A DNA stretch of 64,000 bases from Orychophragmus violaceus (taxonomy: Eukaryota > Streptophyta > Magnoliopsida > Brassicales > Brassicaceae), in NCBI GenBank assembly GCA_030180135.1, contig CM058240.1, positions 70,427,581 to 70,491,580 on the forward strand, given 5' to 3'. How positions within the stretch are numbered: position 1 is the first letter of the stretch; each line of letters opens with the position of its first letter. Made by a program: the position numbers and the translations under genes. Shown here piece by piece: positions 49,986 through 58,500 of the stretch. The notes under the pieces are model-generated. The model was not told the DNA's origin and ran no database searches. It was given only the letters and a program-made list of their open reading frames with translations.

Positions 49986-51404
49986 TCAAGCTTGGGAAAG
50001 GTCAATGAGTCCAAGCTTAGGAAGAATGAACTCACAAACTTTCAAGCTAGCAGCCTTGGTGAAAATGTCTGCTAGTTGATCCGAGCTTCTTGTGTAACAA
50101 GGTAAGATCACACCTTCTTGAACCTTCTGCCTCACCTTGTGACAATCCACCTCAATGTGCTTTGTTCTCTCATGAAACACTGAGTTGGAAGCTATGTGGA
50201 TTGCAGCTTGATTATCACAATGCATTGTGATTGGAGTTGGTTGATCAATGCCCAAATCTTCAAGTAAAGCCTTCAGCCATGTCAACTCATTGGTAAGTTT
50301 CCTCATTGCTCTATACTCTGCCTCTGCACTTGAGCAAGACACTACCTTCTGCTTCTTTGTTTTCCAAGTCACAAGATTGCCTCCAATGAATGTACAATAG
50401 CCTGAAGTGGACCTCCTATCCTGTCTATCTCCTGCCCAATCTGCATCACAATATCCTACAATCTCTGTGCTTTGGTTGCACCCCATCCATATCCCTTGGC
50501 CAGGAGATCCATTGAGGTACCTTAGGATCCGGTCCACCATGTTCCAATGATGCATCAATGGAGCTTGCATATGCTGGCTCACCTGGTTCACAGCAAAACA
50601 CAAATCAGGCCGTGTAATGGTAAGATAAATCAGCTTACCAACCATCCTTCTATAGAGTGTAATGTCTCCAAATGGCTCCTTTGCAATCTCCCCCTCTCTT
50701 GTGACTTTGTAGCCTTCTTCAAGAGGTGTCTTGGCTGTCTTTCCATTTAGCTTACCTGCTTCACTCAACAAATCAAGAGTGTACTTCCTTTGTGATAAGA
50801 AGAGGCCTTCTTTAGACCGGCACACTTCTATCCCTAGGAAGTACTTTAGTTCACCAAGATCCTTGATATCAAACACAGATTTCAAATGATCTTTGCAAGC
50901 TTGAATTCCTACCTTGTCACTCCCTGAGATGATGATATCATCTACATAAATGAGAATGACAACAATACCTTCTTGGCTTGATTGAGTGAAGAGAGTATGA
51001 TCAGCTTCTGATCTACTAAAGCCCTTTTCCATGAGCGTTGTGCTTAGCTTGTGGTACCAAGCTCTAGGAGATTGTTTGAGACCATAGATTGCCTTCTTCA
51101 ACCTCAGAACCTTTCCTTGTGTTACCATGCCTTCAAGACCAGGTGGTGGAGTCATGTAAACCTCATCCTCTAGCTCTCCTTGGAGGAATGCATTCTTGAC
51201 ATCCATTTGATGCAAATCCCACTCCAAGTTTGTTGCTAAGGACAGAATCACTCTCACTGTATGAAGCTTGGCTACTGGTGCAAAAGTGTCTCTATAATCC
51301 TCTCCATAGGTTTGTGTAAACCCTCTTGCAACTAATCTGGCCTTGTACCTCTCTATCTCTCCATTGCTCTTGTATTTGATAGTGAAAACCCATTTGGAAC
51401 TCAC
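49986..51404 (-). CDS. Copia reverse transcriptase-RNase H part of the polyprotein
   Basis: Lies downstream of integrase in a different frame, so it is the detached C-terminal part of the polyprotein and not a separate gene. The first codon given (GTG) is only where recognisable RT begins with SSKWVF. Counting from it: RT motif with catalytic D68 (QMDVKNAFLQG), YGLKQSPRAW at 107-116, active-site YVDD at 153-156; RNase H with D320 (GYCDADWAGD), E361 (SSAEAEY), D397 (HCDNQAA), ending in the copia C-terminal IFTKAAS region about 446-472. It converts the RNA to double-stranded cDNA and removes the template. The domain looks complete and free of stops, but it has no own start in a normal position and would need two frame changes to be made from the Gag ATG. 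Confidence 0.93.
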   Translation of the reverse strand: MSSKWVFTIKYKSNGEIERYKARLVARGFTQTYGEDYRDTFAPVAKLHTVRVILSLATNLEWDLHQMDVKNAFLQGELEDEVYMTPPPGLEGMVTQGKVLRLKKAIYGLKQSPRAWYHKLSTTLMEKGFSRSEADHTLFTQSSQEGIVVILIYVDDIIISGSDKVGIQACKDHLKSVFDIKDLGELKYFLGIEVCRSKEGLFLSQRKYTLDLLSEAGKLNGKTAKTPLEEGYKVTREGEIAKEPFGDITLYRRMVGKLIYLTITRPDLCFAVNQVSQHMQAPLMHHWNMVDRILRYLNGSPGQGIWMGCNQSTEIVGYCDADWAGDRQDRRSTSGYCTFIGGNLVTWKTKKQKVVSCSSAEAEYRAMRKLTNELTWLKALLEDLGIDQPTPITMHCDNQAAIHIASNSVFHERTKHIEVDCHKVRQKVQEGVILPCYTRSSDQLADIFTKAASLKVCEFILPKLGLIDLSQA

Positions 51405-51432
51405 TGCCCTCTTCTTCCTTGGTAAATCTGTT

Positions 51433-54375
51433 TCATACCAGTGTTGTTGTTTTCCATTGCCTTGATCTCTTCTCCAACTGCATCAGTCCACTTCTTGTGC
51501 TCCTTAGCTTCTTCATAGGTTTAGGAACCCATTCAGCATCAATAGCACCCATAAACACCTTGTGCTCAGTTGGGAAGTGAGCAAGTGTGCAAACAGCTTG
51601 TGTTGGATGAGCTACTGCCTTGCAATTGTAGTAAACCCTAGTCTTCATCCATTCAGACGGGTCCTTTCTCTCTCTAGTACTTCTTCTAAGCACTTGAACC
51701 GGCTGTTGATGTTGTACTACTTCAGGTTCCTCTTGCATAGCTTCAGGTTCCATTTGTTGGCCAACAATCTCTTCTCTATCATCTTGATCATGTGTGGCAG
51801 AACCATCAGCTTGTGGTTCCTCTTGTGATTCTCCATTGCCCTCCTCATGATCAAGATGAGTAGGCTCATCCATAATGTTAGTTTCCTCAGCCGGTTTATC
51901 CACTTGAGTCGCCTCACTCTTCTTTGGCTGAGCAATTCCCAGGCTCTCTAAGATCCTCCTTAGGTTATTGGCACGGTCAGAAGGGTTATTAGGAAGGTCC
52001 TTAAGGCTCTCCCAACTCTTCTCTTCATAGAAACCCTTTGACTCCACAAACTTAACATCTCTAGAGACTAATACCCTTCTAGTCTCAGGTACATAGCACT
52101 TGTACCCTCTCTGGTTTGTAGAATACCCAATGAACATTGCTTTGACACTCTTATGATCAAGCTTATCTCTCTGCTCTCCTGGTTTTAAAACAAAACACAA
52201 ACATCCAAACACACGTAAGTGATGAATTGAAGGTTTAGTTTTGTTCAATACCTGATATGGTGAAGCATCTTGTAGAACTCTTGTGGGTGTCCTATTGATT
52301 AGATAGCAAGCAGACATCACAGCATCACTCCAAAACCTTTTGGGAACATTTGTATGAAACATAATTGATCTGGCCACCTCCATCAAGTGTCTATTCTTCC
52401 TCTCAGCCACACCATTCTGTTGTGGAGTGTATGGACAGCTTGTTTGGTGAATGATCCCATGTTTTGCAAGATGATGCTTGAATGCATTGCTTGTGTATTC
52501 CCCACCATTATCTGACCTAAATATCTTAATCTTGGCATTGAAATTGTTAGATACATAGGTTTGAAAGTTCATGAATGCTTCTAACACCCTATCTTTAGAT
52601 TGAATCAAAGTTAACCAAGTATACTTGGATTTCTCATCAATGAATGTCACAAAGTACTTATGATTCTCTCTAGAAACACATGGAGCAGTCCAAACATCAG
52701 AGTGAACAAGATCAAAGCAGTTTGCATACACGGTTTTAGAACTAGGAAAGACTGATTTGCAATGTTTTCCAAGGATACATGCTTCACAATCATCATTTTT
52801 AAAAGAAACAAAGGGCAACATTAAACCTAAGGCACGAGAGTGAGGGTGACCAAGTCTAGCATGCCATACAGAATCATTAACTAGAGTAGAACTAAAAACA
52901 GAAGCAGATAATTCAGATGCAAGGTTGGTGTCTTCAAGCATGTATAACTCATCCTTTGTCACACCCTTTCCAAGCAACTTACTTGTCTTAATATCCTGAA
53001 AAATCACATCATTAGGACTGAAGATAACATTGCATTTAAGATCAGTAGCTACTCTCTTAACACTTAACAAGTTTGATGTAAAACTAGGCATGTAAAAAGC
53101 TTTTGATTCTCTGTCAAACAACCTAACATTTCCTATGCCTTTAATTGGAATCCTTTCACCATTAGCAATCACAACATTACCAAGAGCAGGTTCAACATTC
53201 TTTATCAAGTTTAAATCACTAATCATGTGATGTGAAGCACCTGAATCTACTATCAATGGCTTATGATCAGATATTGAATGTTTGTGATTGATTAAAGCAT
53301 GAAAGGAGCTACCCAGAACATTACCAGAACCTTCCTTGAAGGCTTTGATGAGAGCATCAAGATCAGACCTCCTCACCAAGTCATTTTGAGGCGCCACATT
53401 AGGAGCAGGAGCAAAGACTGGTACCATCTCTCTACAATCATTCCCACCACGGTTTGATGAAGTAGAAGCACCAGGCGCAGCAGGACCAGCTAGGGTTGAT
53501 TCACTTGAGTAATGAGCTCTCTGGTCCTTGAACTTGTTGTTGTTGAAGGCCGGTTTGAGGTGGGGATGAAGCAGCCAGCATTTGTCCTTGAAATGCCCCT
53601 TTCTCTTGCAATGGTCACATACACCCGGGACTCTTCTTTCCTCAGGTTTGTAGGCTCCTTTGTGAGCAGTAGCAAGCTCACCTTTCCTTCCAAACAGTCC
53701 AAAAGATCCCTGCTCCTTTTGGATTTGAGCACACACTTCATCAAGATTTGGGAGAGTTTCTGCCCTTAACATGTGTGTGATCAAGCCATTGTAAGCTGGG
53801 TTTAGGGTTAGCAGGAGAGCAAACACCTTGTCTTGCTCCCTCCTCTCATTTAGAACCTGTGGATCAACTGTTGGTGGCCTCAGCATTTCCAACTCTGCCC
53901 ACAATGATCTAAACTTCCCAAAGTGTTGCTTGAACTCCATATCTTCTTGGCTCAGATTGTTGATGGCCATCTTCACTTCAAACACCCTACTGAGGTTAGA
54001 CATGTTGCCATATACCTTGTACAAGGTGTCCCATAAGCCTTTGGAGCTCTCACAGTAGGAGTAAGCTTCCAACAGAGACGGTTCAAGGGAGCTTTGAAGA
54101 ATGGACAGTACATGTTGATCTCCTTGGATCCATGCTTCTTCATCTTCAAGGGCTGCTTCTTCAACAGCCTCTTCATCAACCTTAGCCTCAGCCTCGGTTC
54201 CTCTTTTAGCAGCTTCACCTTTGGGCTCAGCTTTCATCATCTTGACTGGAGCAGAGTCGTTTAAAACATGCTTCCACAAGCCTCTTCCACCAAGAGCGCT
54301 TTTGGCCATTCTAGCCCACACCAAGTAGTTGGCTCCCTTAAGAGTCACTGGGATAATCACCCTTGAGTTTTCCAT
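51433..54375 (-). CDS. Copia Gag-protease-integrase part of the polyprotein
   Basis: Encodes capsid/nucleocapsid, protease and integrase, which form the particle, process the polyprotein and insert the cDNA. The start is the ATG at 54375, where the conserved MENSRVIIPV begins; an in-frame ATG at 54486 would add 37 unlike residues. Counting from that upstream ATG: copia-type Gag about 38-265, with a Glu/Ala/Lys-rich stretch at 80-117; CX2CX4HX4C zinc knuckle C290-C293-H298-C303; protease D414-S415-G416; integrase HHCC finger H542, H547, C567, C570; catalytic triad D597, D659, E695 with the D35E spacing; GKGE-like copia C-terminal region ending near 860, then an acidic Glu/Gln-rich linker. The last 24 or so residues are out of frame relative to the family, and it stops at 51433 before RT. 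All catalytic residues are intact. Confidence 0.93.
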   Translation of the reverse strand: MENSRVIIPVTLKGANYLVWARMAKSALGGRGLWKHVLNDSAPVKMMKAEPKGEAAKRGTEAEAKVDEEAVEEAALEDEEAWIQGDQHVLSILQSSLEPSLLEAYSYCESSKGLWDTLYKVYGNMSNLSRVFEVKMAINNLSQEDMEFKQHFGKFRSLWAELEMLRPPTVDPQVLNERREQDKVFALLLTLNPAYNGLITHMLRAETLPNLDEVCAQIQKEQGSFGLFGRKGELATAHKGAYKPEERRVPGVCDHCKRKGHFKDKCWLLHPHLKPAFNNNKFKDQRAHYSSESTLAGPAAPGASTSSNRGGNDCREMVPVFAPAPNVAPQNDLVRRSDLDALIKAFKEGSGNVLGSSFHALINHKHSISDHKPLIVDSGASHHMISDLNLIKNVEPALGNVVIANGERIPIKGIGNVRLFDRESKAFYMPSFTSNLLSVKRVATDLKCNVIFSPNDVIFQDIKTSKLLGKGVTKDELYMLEDTNLASELSASVFSSTLVNDSVWHARLGHPHSRALGLMLPFVSFKNDDCEACILGKHCKSVFPSSKTVYANCFDLVHSDVWTAPCVSRENHKYFVTFIDEKSKYTWLTLIQSKDRVLEAFMNFQTYVSNNFNAKIKIFRSDNGGEYTSNAFKHHLAKHGIIHQTSCPYTPQQNGVAERKNRHLMEVARSIMFHTNVPKRFWSDAVMSACYLINRTPTRVLQDASPYQVLNKTKPSIHHLRVFGCLCFVLKPGEQRDKLDHKSVKAMFIGYSTNQRGYKCYVPETRRVLVSRDVKFVESKGFYEEKSWESLKDLPNNPSDRANNLRRILESLGIAQPKKSEATQVDKPAEETNIMDEPTHLDHEEGNGESQEEPQADGSATHDQDDREEIVGQQMEPEAMQEEPEVVQHQQPVQVLRRSTRERKDPSEWMKTRVYYNCKAVAHPTQAVCTLAHFPTEHKVFMGAIDAEWVPKPMKKLRSTRSGLMQLEKRSRQWKTTTLV
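51434..51520 (-). other. Frame-break region between integrase and RT
   Basis: The conserved segment before the copia RT (…HKKWTDAVGEEIKAMENNN…) is readable here, but in a third frame, different from both the integrase frame and the RT frame. The sequence leaves the integrase frame at about 51509-51516 (A/G-rich ATGAAGAAGC on the minus strand) and enters the RT frame at about 51438-51444 (ACAACACTGG). Each change is consistent with one missing base. Two changes within about 75 bp may be real decay or sequence error in low-complexity tracts. Confidence 0.8.
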
Positions 54376-54557
54376 GACTGAGTAATGATAGAGATTCAAG
54401 AGAACAGGTTTCAAAAGAGAAGTTGAACAAGAAAGAAGTAACCAGGTAGTATAGGATGAAGTTAACCGAGAGTACAAGAGATTCAAATGAGTATTGAGAA
54501 CAAAAGAGAGAGATTCAGAGTATTTGCGGAAGAGAGATTAGGTACAGAAGCTTTAAG
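54376..54557 (-). other. Untranslated leader between primer site and Gag
   Basis: 182 nt between the primer binding site and the chosen Gag ATG. The Gag frame is open for 37 codons upstream of that ATG, starting from another ATG at 54486, but those residues look like random leader translation (many Leu, Ser, Tyr) and not like Gag. The leader would be expected to hold packaging or dimerisation signals, but none could be identified. Confidence 0.6.
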
Positions 54558-54569
54558 GCTCTGATACCA
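54558..54569 (-). promoter_or_regulatory. Primer binding site, initiator tRNA-Met
   Basis: TGGTATCAGAGC on the minus strand is complementary to the 3' end of plant initiator tRNA-Met, the common primer of Ty1/copia elements. It directly follows the LTR terminus CTCACA with no spacer. It is used to prime minus-strand cDNA synthesis in the virus-like particle. Confidence 0.95.
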
Positions 54570-55090
54570 TGTGAGAATTTGAGATTAGGAAGAGTTCTTG
54601 GTGAGTTCTTGAAGAGAGAAGCTCATGTACCCGATTAGGGTTTATGAGCGAGAAAGTGTGTAACCGAGAGAGTGAAGAGAGATTGAGAGTTTAGGAAATG
54701 ATTCCCTTAACTTATCTTAATGTTTATGTGTTACAATGCTTATATAGAGATGAAACTAGGGTTCTGGATAGATAAAACAATAAACAAAGAAGAAGAAGAC
54801 AAGAGAGTAGTAACGGCTCCAAATGTAGATAGCGACAGCTCACTGAGGAGAGAGAGTGGTGTGTTCAGCCTTGAGATCAGTCTTCCTGCGCTTCTGATTC
54901 ATTCCAGACATGTTGGTACTATGTTGGGGACTTAACCAAACTATAAACAAACAAAGTCACATGTTTGTTTAGTCCCCAAATCCCAACACTTCCATAAGAC
55001 ATCATCCGGCCCTTCATCTCCTCATAAACCCTAACCGGCTACCTTTACTTGTCACACACTCTTGTTACTTCTTTCTCCTTCATTCCAACA
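54570..55090 (-). repeat. 5' LTR of copia element (also shared with truncated second copy)
   Basis: 521 bp, bounded by TG...CA on the minus strand and immediately followed by the primer binding site. A base-by-base reading against 49317-49837 (offset 5253) shows no difference. Its left-hand neighbour in genome coordinates is the element's own leader, and its right-hand neighbour is a second, truncated internal region, so this one LTR serves as 5' LTR of one copy and 3' LTR of the other. Confidence 0.95.
54739..54747 (-). promoter_or_regulatory. Putative TATA box in 5' LTR
   Basis: CTATATAAG on the minus strand, about 343 nt inside the LTR. A TATA box at the U3/R border would start transcription about 30 nt downstream, near 54710, leaving about 140 nt of R-U5. 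The same motif is at 49486-49494 in the 3' LTR. Motif-based only. Confidence 0.6.
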
Positions 55091-55549
55091 CTCCCCCTCA
55101 AGCTTGATCATGGAGATGAAATGATCAAGCTTGGAACCGTAGATACTTACCTCATTAAAAACCTTGATATAGAAAAACCACTTGGGATAAAAACTATATC
55201 AAGGGAAAAAGAGTATAAGTTCTACGGCCTAGGGATCTTCAAGCTTGGGAAAGGTCAATGAGTCCAAGCTTAGGAAGAATGAACTCACAAACTTTCAAGC
55301 TAGCAGCCTTGGTGAAAATGTCTGCTAGTTGATCCGAGCTTCTTGTGTAACAAGGTAAGATCACACCTTCTTGAACCTTCTGCCTCACCTTGTGACAATC
55401 CACCTCAATGTGCTTTGTTCTCTCATGAAACACTGAGTTGGAAGCTATGTGGATTGCAGCTTGATTATCACAATGCATTGTGATTGGAGTTGGTTGATCA
55501 ATGCCCAAATCTTCAAGTAAAGCCTTCAGCCATGTCAACTCATTGGTAA
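55091..55549 (-). mobile_element. Truncated second copy of the copia internal region
   Basis: Repeats 49838-50296 (offset 5253), with no difference seen by eye. It contains the polypurine tract, the 12-bp inverted repeat, the 3' noncoding part and the last 102 codons of RNase H, then stops abruptly and becomes satellite (CATTGGTAA followed by ACACCCCCC). Together with 49317-55090 it forms LTR-internal-LTR-partial internal. The bases TAA (55547-55549) fit both sides of the junction. The most likely origin is LTR-LTR unequal recombination producing a tandem element, followed by a deletion into satellite. Confidence 0.93.
55239..55549 (-). pseudogene. RNase H C-terminal fragment, fused in frame to satellite
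   Basis: Encodes the residues matching 371-472 of the RT-RNase H part (TNELTWLKALL to the same stop). It keeps the HCDNQAA aspartate but lacks RT and the first two RNase H catalytic residues, so it cannot be active. Upstream the frame happens to stay open through about 67 codons of minus-strand satellite up to 55751, giving a 170-codon chimeric reading frame. There is no promoter evidence; the fusion is an accident of the deletion. Confidence 0.9.
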
Positions 55550-58500
55550 ACACCCCCCTAAATAACCCTATTAACAGACAAGAAAGAAACTTTGATCTTC
55601 TAAAATGTCCTATGAGAATCCTAAACAAAACATTTTTACCAAAATTTCTTGAAACATATGTGTCATGGATTAGAGAAATTAGGTGAGGTAAGACAACTAT
55701 AAGATAGTTTTTGTATGCTCTTAAAGGAAGAATGACAAGAATGTTATGCAAGTTTATGTTCTTTTAAACACCCCTAAGTAACACTACTAACAGACAAGAA
55801 AGAAACTTTGATCCTCTAAATTGTCCTATGAGAATCCTAAACAAAACTTTTTTACCAAAACTTCTTGAAACATATGTATCATGGATTGGAGAAATTAGGT
55901 GAGGTAAGACAACTATAAGTTAGTTTTTGCATGCTCTTAAAGGTAGAATGAGAAGCATGTTATACAAGTTTTTGTTCACTTTAAACACCCCCCTAAATAA
56001 CCCTATTAACAGACAAGAAAGAAACTTTGATCTTCTAAAATGTCCTATGAGAATCCTAAACAAAACATTTTTACCAAAATTTCTTGAAACATATGTGTCA
56101 TGGATTGGAGAAATTAGGTGAGGTAAGACAACTATAAGATAGTTTTTGTATGCTCTTAAAGGAAGAATGACAAGAATGTTATACAAGTTTATGTTCTTTT
56201 AAACACCCCTAAGTAACACTACTAACAGACAAGAAAGAAACTTTGATCTACTAAAATGTCCTATGAGAATCCTAAACAAAACATTTTTACCAAAACTTCT
56301 TGAAACATATGTGTCATGGATTAGAGAAATTAGGTGAGGTAAGACAACTATAAGTTAGTTTTTGCATGCTCTTAAAGGTAGATTGAGAAGCATGTTATAC
56401 AAGTTTATGTTCACTTTAAACACCCCTAAGTAACCCTACTAACAGACAAGAAAGAAACTTTGATCTTCTAAAATGTCCTATGAGAATCCTAAACAAAACT
56501 TTTTTACCAAAACTTCTTGAAACATATGTGTCATGGATTAGAGAAATTAGGTGAGGTAATACAACTATAAGTTAGTTTTTTTGCATGCTCTTAAAAGTAG
56601 AATGAGAAGCATGTCATACAAGTTTTTGTTCACTTTAAACACCCCCCTAAATAACCCTATTAACAGACAAGAAAGAAACTTTGATCTTCTAAAATGTCCT
56701 ATGAGAATCCTAAACAAAACATTTTTACCAAAATTTCTTGAAACATATGTGTCATGGATTGGAGAAATTAGGTGAGGTAAGACAACTATAAGATAGTTTT
56801 TGTATGCTCTTAAAGGAAGAATGACAAGAATGTTATACAAGTTTATGTTCTTTTAAACACCCCTAAGTAACACTACTAACAGACAAGAAAGAAACTTTGA
56901 TCCTCTAAAATGTCCTATGAGAATCCTAAACAAAACATTTTTACCAAAACTTCTTGAAACATATGTGTCATGGATTAGAGAAATTAGGTGAGGTAAGACA
57001 ACTATAAGTTAGTTTTTGCATGCTCTTAAAGGTAGAATGAGAAGCATGTTATACAAGTTTATGTTCACTTTAAACACCCCTAAGTAACCCTACTAACAGA
57101 CAAGAAAGAAACTTTGATCTTCTAAAATGTCCTATGAGAATCCTAAACAAAACTTTTTTACCAAAACTTCTTGAAACATATGTGTCATGGATTAGAGAAA
57201 TTAGGTGAGGTAAGACAACTATAAGTTAGTTTTTGCATGCTCTTAAAGGTAGAATGAGAAGCATGTTATACAAGTTTTTGTTCACTTTAAACACCCCCCT
57301 AAATAACCCTATTAACAGACAAGAAATAAACTTTGATCTTCTAAAATGTCCTATGAGAATCCTAAACAAAACATTTTTACCAAAATTTCTTGAAACATAT
57401 GTGTCATGGATTGGAGAAATTAGGTGAGGTAAGACAACTATAAGATAGTTTTTGTATGCTCTTAAAGGAAGAATGACAAGAATGTTATACAAGTTTATGT
57501 TCTTTTAAACACCCCTAAGTAACACTACTAACAGACAAGAAAGAAACTTTGATCCTCTAAAATGTCCTATGAGAATCCTAAACAAAACATTTTTACCAAA
57601 ACTTCTTGAAACATATGTGTCATGGATTAGAGAAATTAGGTGAGGTAAGACAACTATAAGTTAGTTTTTGCATGCTCTTAAAGGTAGAATGAGAAGCATG
57701 TTATACAAGTTTATGTTCACTTTAAACACCCCTAAGTAACCCTACTAACAGACAAGAAAGAAACTTTGATCTTCTAAAATGTCCTTTGAGAATCCTAAAC
57801 AAAACTTTTTTACCAAAACTTCTTGAAACATATGTGTCATGGATTAGAGAAATTAGGTGAGGTAAGACAACTATAAGTTAGTTTTTGCATGCTCTTAAAG
57901 GTAGAATGAGAAGCATGTTATACAAGTTTTTGTTCACTTTAAACACCCCCTTAAATAACCCTATTAACAGACAAGAAAGAAACTTTGATCTTCTAAAATG
58001 TCCTATGAGAATCCTAAACAAAACATTTTTACCAAAATTTCTTGAAACATATGTGTCATGGATTGGAGAAATTAGGTGAGGTAAGACAACTATAAGATAG
58101 TTTTTGTATGCTCTTAAAGGAAGAATGACAAGAATGTTATACAAGTTTATGTTCTTTTAAACACCCCTAAGTAACACTACTAACAGACAAGAAAGAAACT
58201 TTGATCTACTAAAATGTCCTATGAGAATCCTAAACAAAACATTTTTACTAAAACTTCTTGAAACATATGTGTCATGGATTAGAGAAATTAGGTGAGGTAA
58301 GACAACTATAAGTTAGTTTTTGCATGCTCTTAAAGGTAGATTGAGAAGCATGTTATACAAGTTTATGTTCGCTTTAAACACCCCTAAGTAACCCTACTAA
58401 CAGACAAGAAAGAAACTTTGATCTTCTAAAATGTCCTATGAGAATCCTAAACAAAACTTTTTTACCAAAACTTCTTGAAACATATGTGTCATGGATTAGA

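Larger units (their letters stand above)
49317..55090 (-). mobile_element. Ty1/copia LTR retrotransposon, full length, frame-broken
   Basis: 5774-bp element on the minus strand. Two 521-bp direct LTRs begin TGTTGG and end CTCACA (read on the minus strand). A primer binding site directly abuts the 5' LTR and a purine tract directly precedes the 3' LTR. The coding order Gag-protease-integrase-RT-RNase H places integrase before RT, which defines Ty1/copia. The LTRs appear identical, so insertion is recent. It lies inside the satellite: the left neighbour is monomer sequence ending ATGAGAATC plus one A. The right LTR is followed by more retroelement sequence rather than satellite, so no target-site duplication can be seen. 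The lineage within copia is not determined; the N-terminal Gag motif suggests a Brassicaceae family. Confidence 0.96.

Noticed and set aside
49796..50008. Plus-strand open frame of 70 codons crossing the LTR/internal border
   Set aside because: It runs across the LTR end, polypurine tract and the inverted repeat, and is antisense to the RNase H end. No homology is recognised.
51562..51828. Short plus- and minus-strand open frames inside Gag-integrase (51562-51828, 51717-51935, 53490-53769, 53828-54218)
   Set aside because: All lie within the polyprotein in other frames or antisense and have no features of their own.
54376..54486. Upstream in-frame ATG as Gag start
   Set aside because: The 37 extra residues do not resemble Gag, while the conserved N-terminal motif begins exactly at the ATG at 54375.
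49317..55549. Two independent nested insertions
   Set aside because: The second internal fragment shares the LTR and continues in exact register at a 5253-bp offset, which fits one tandem element better than two insertions.
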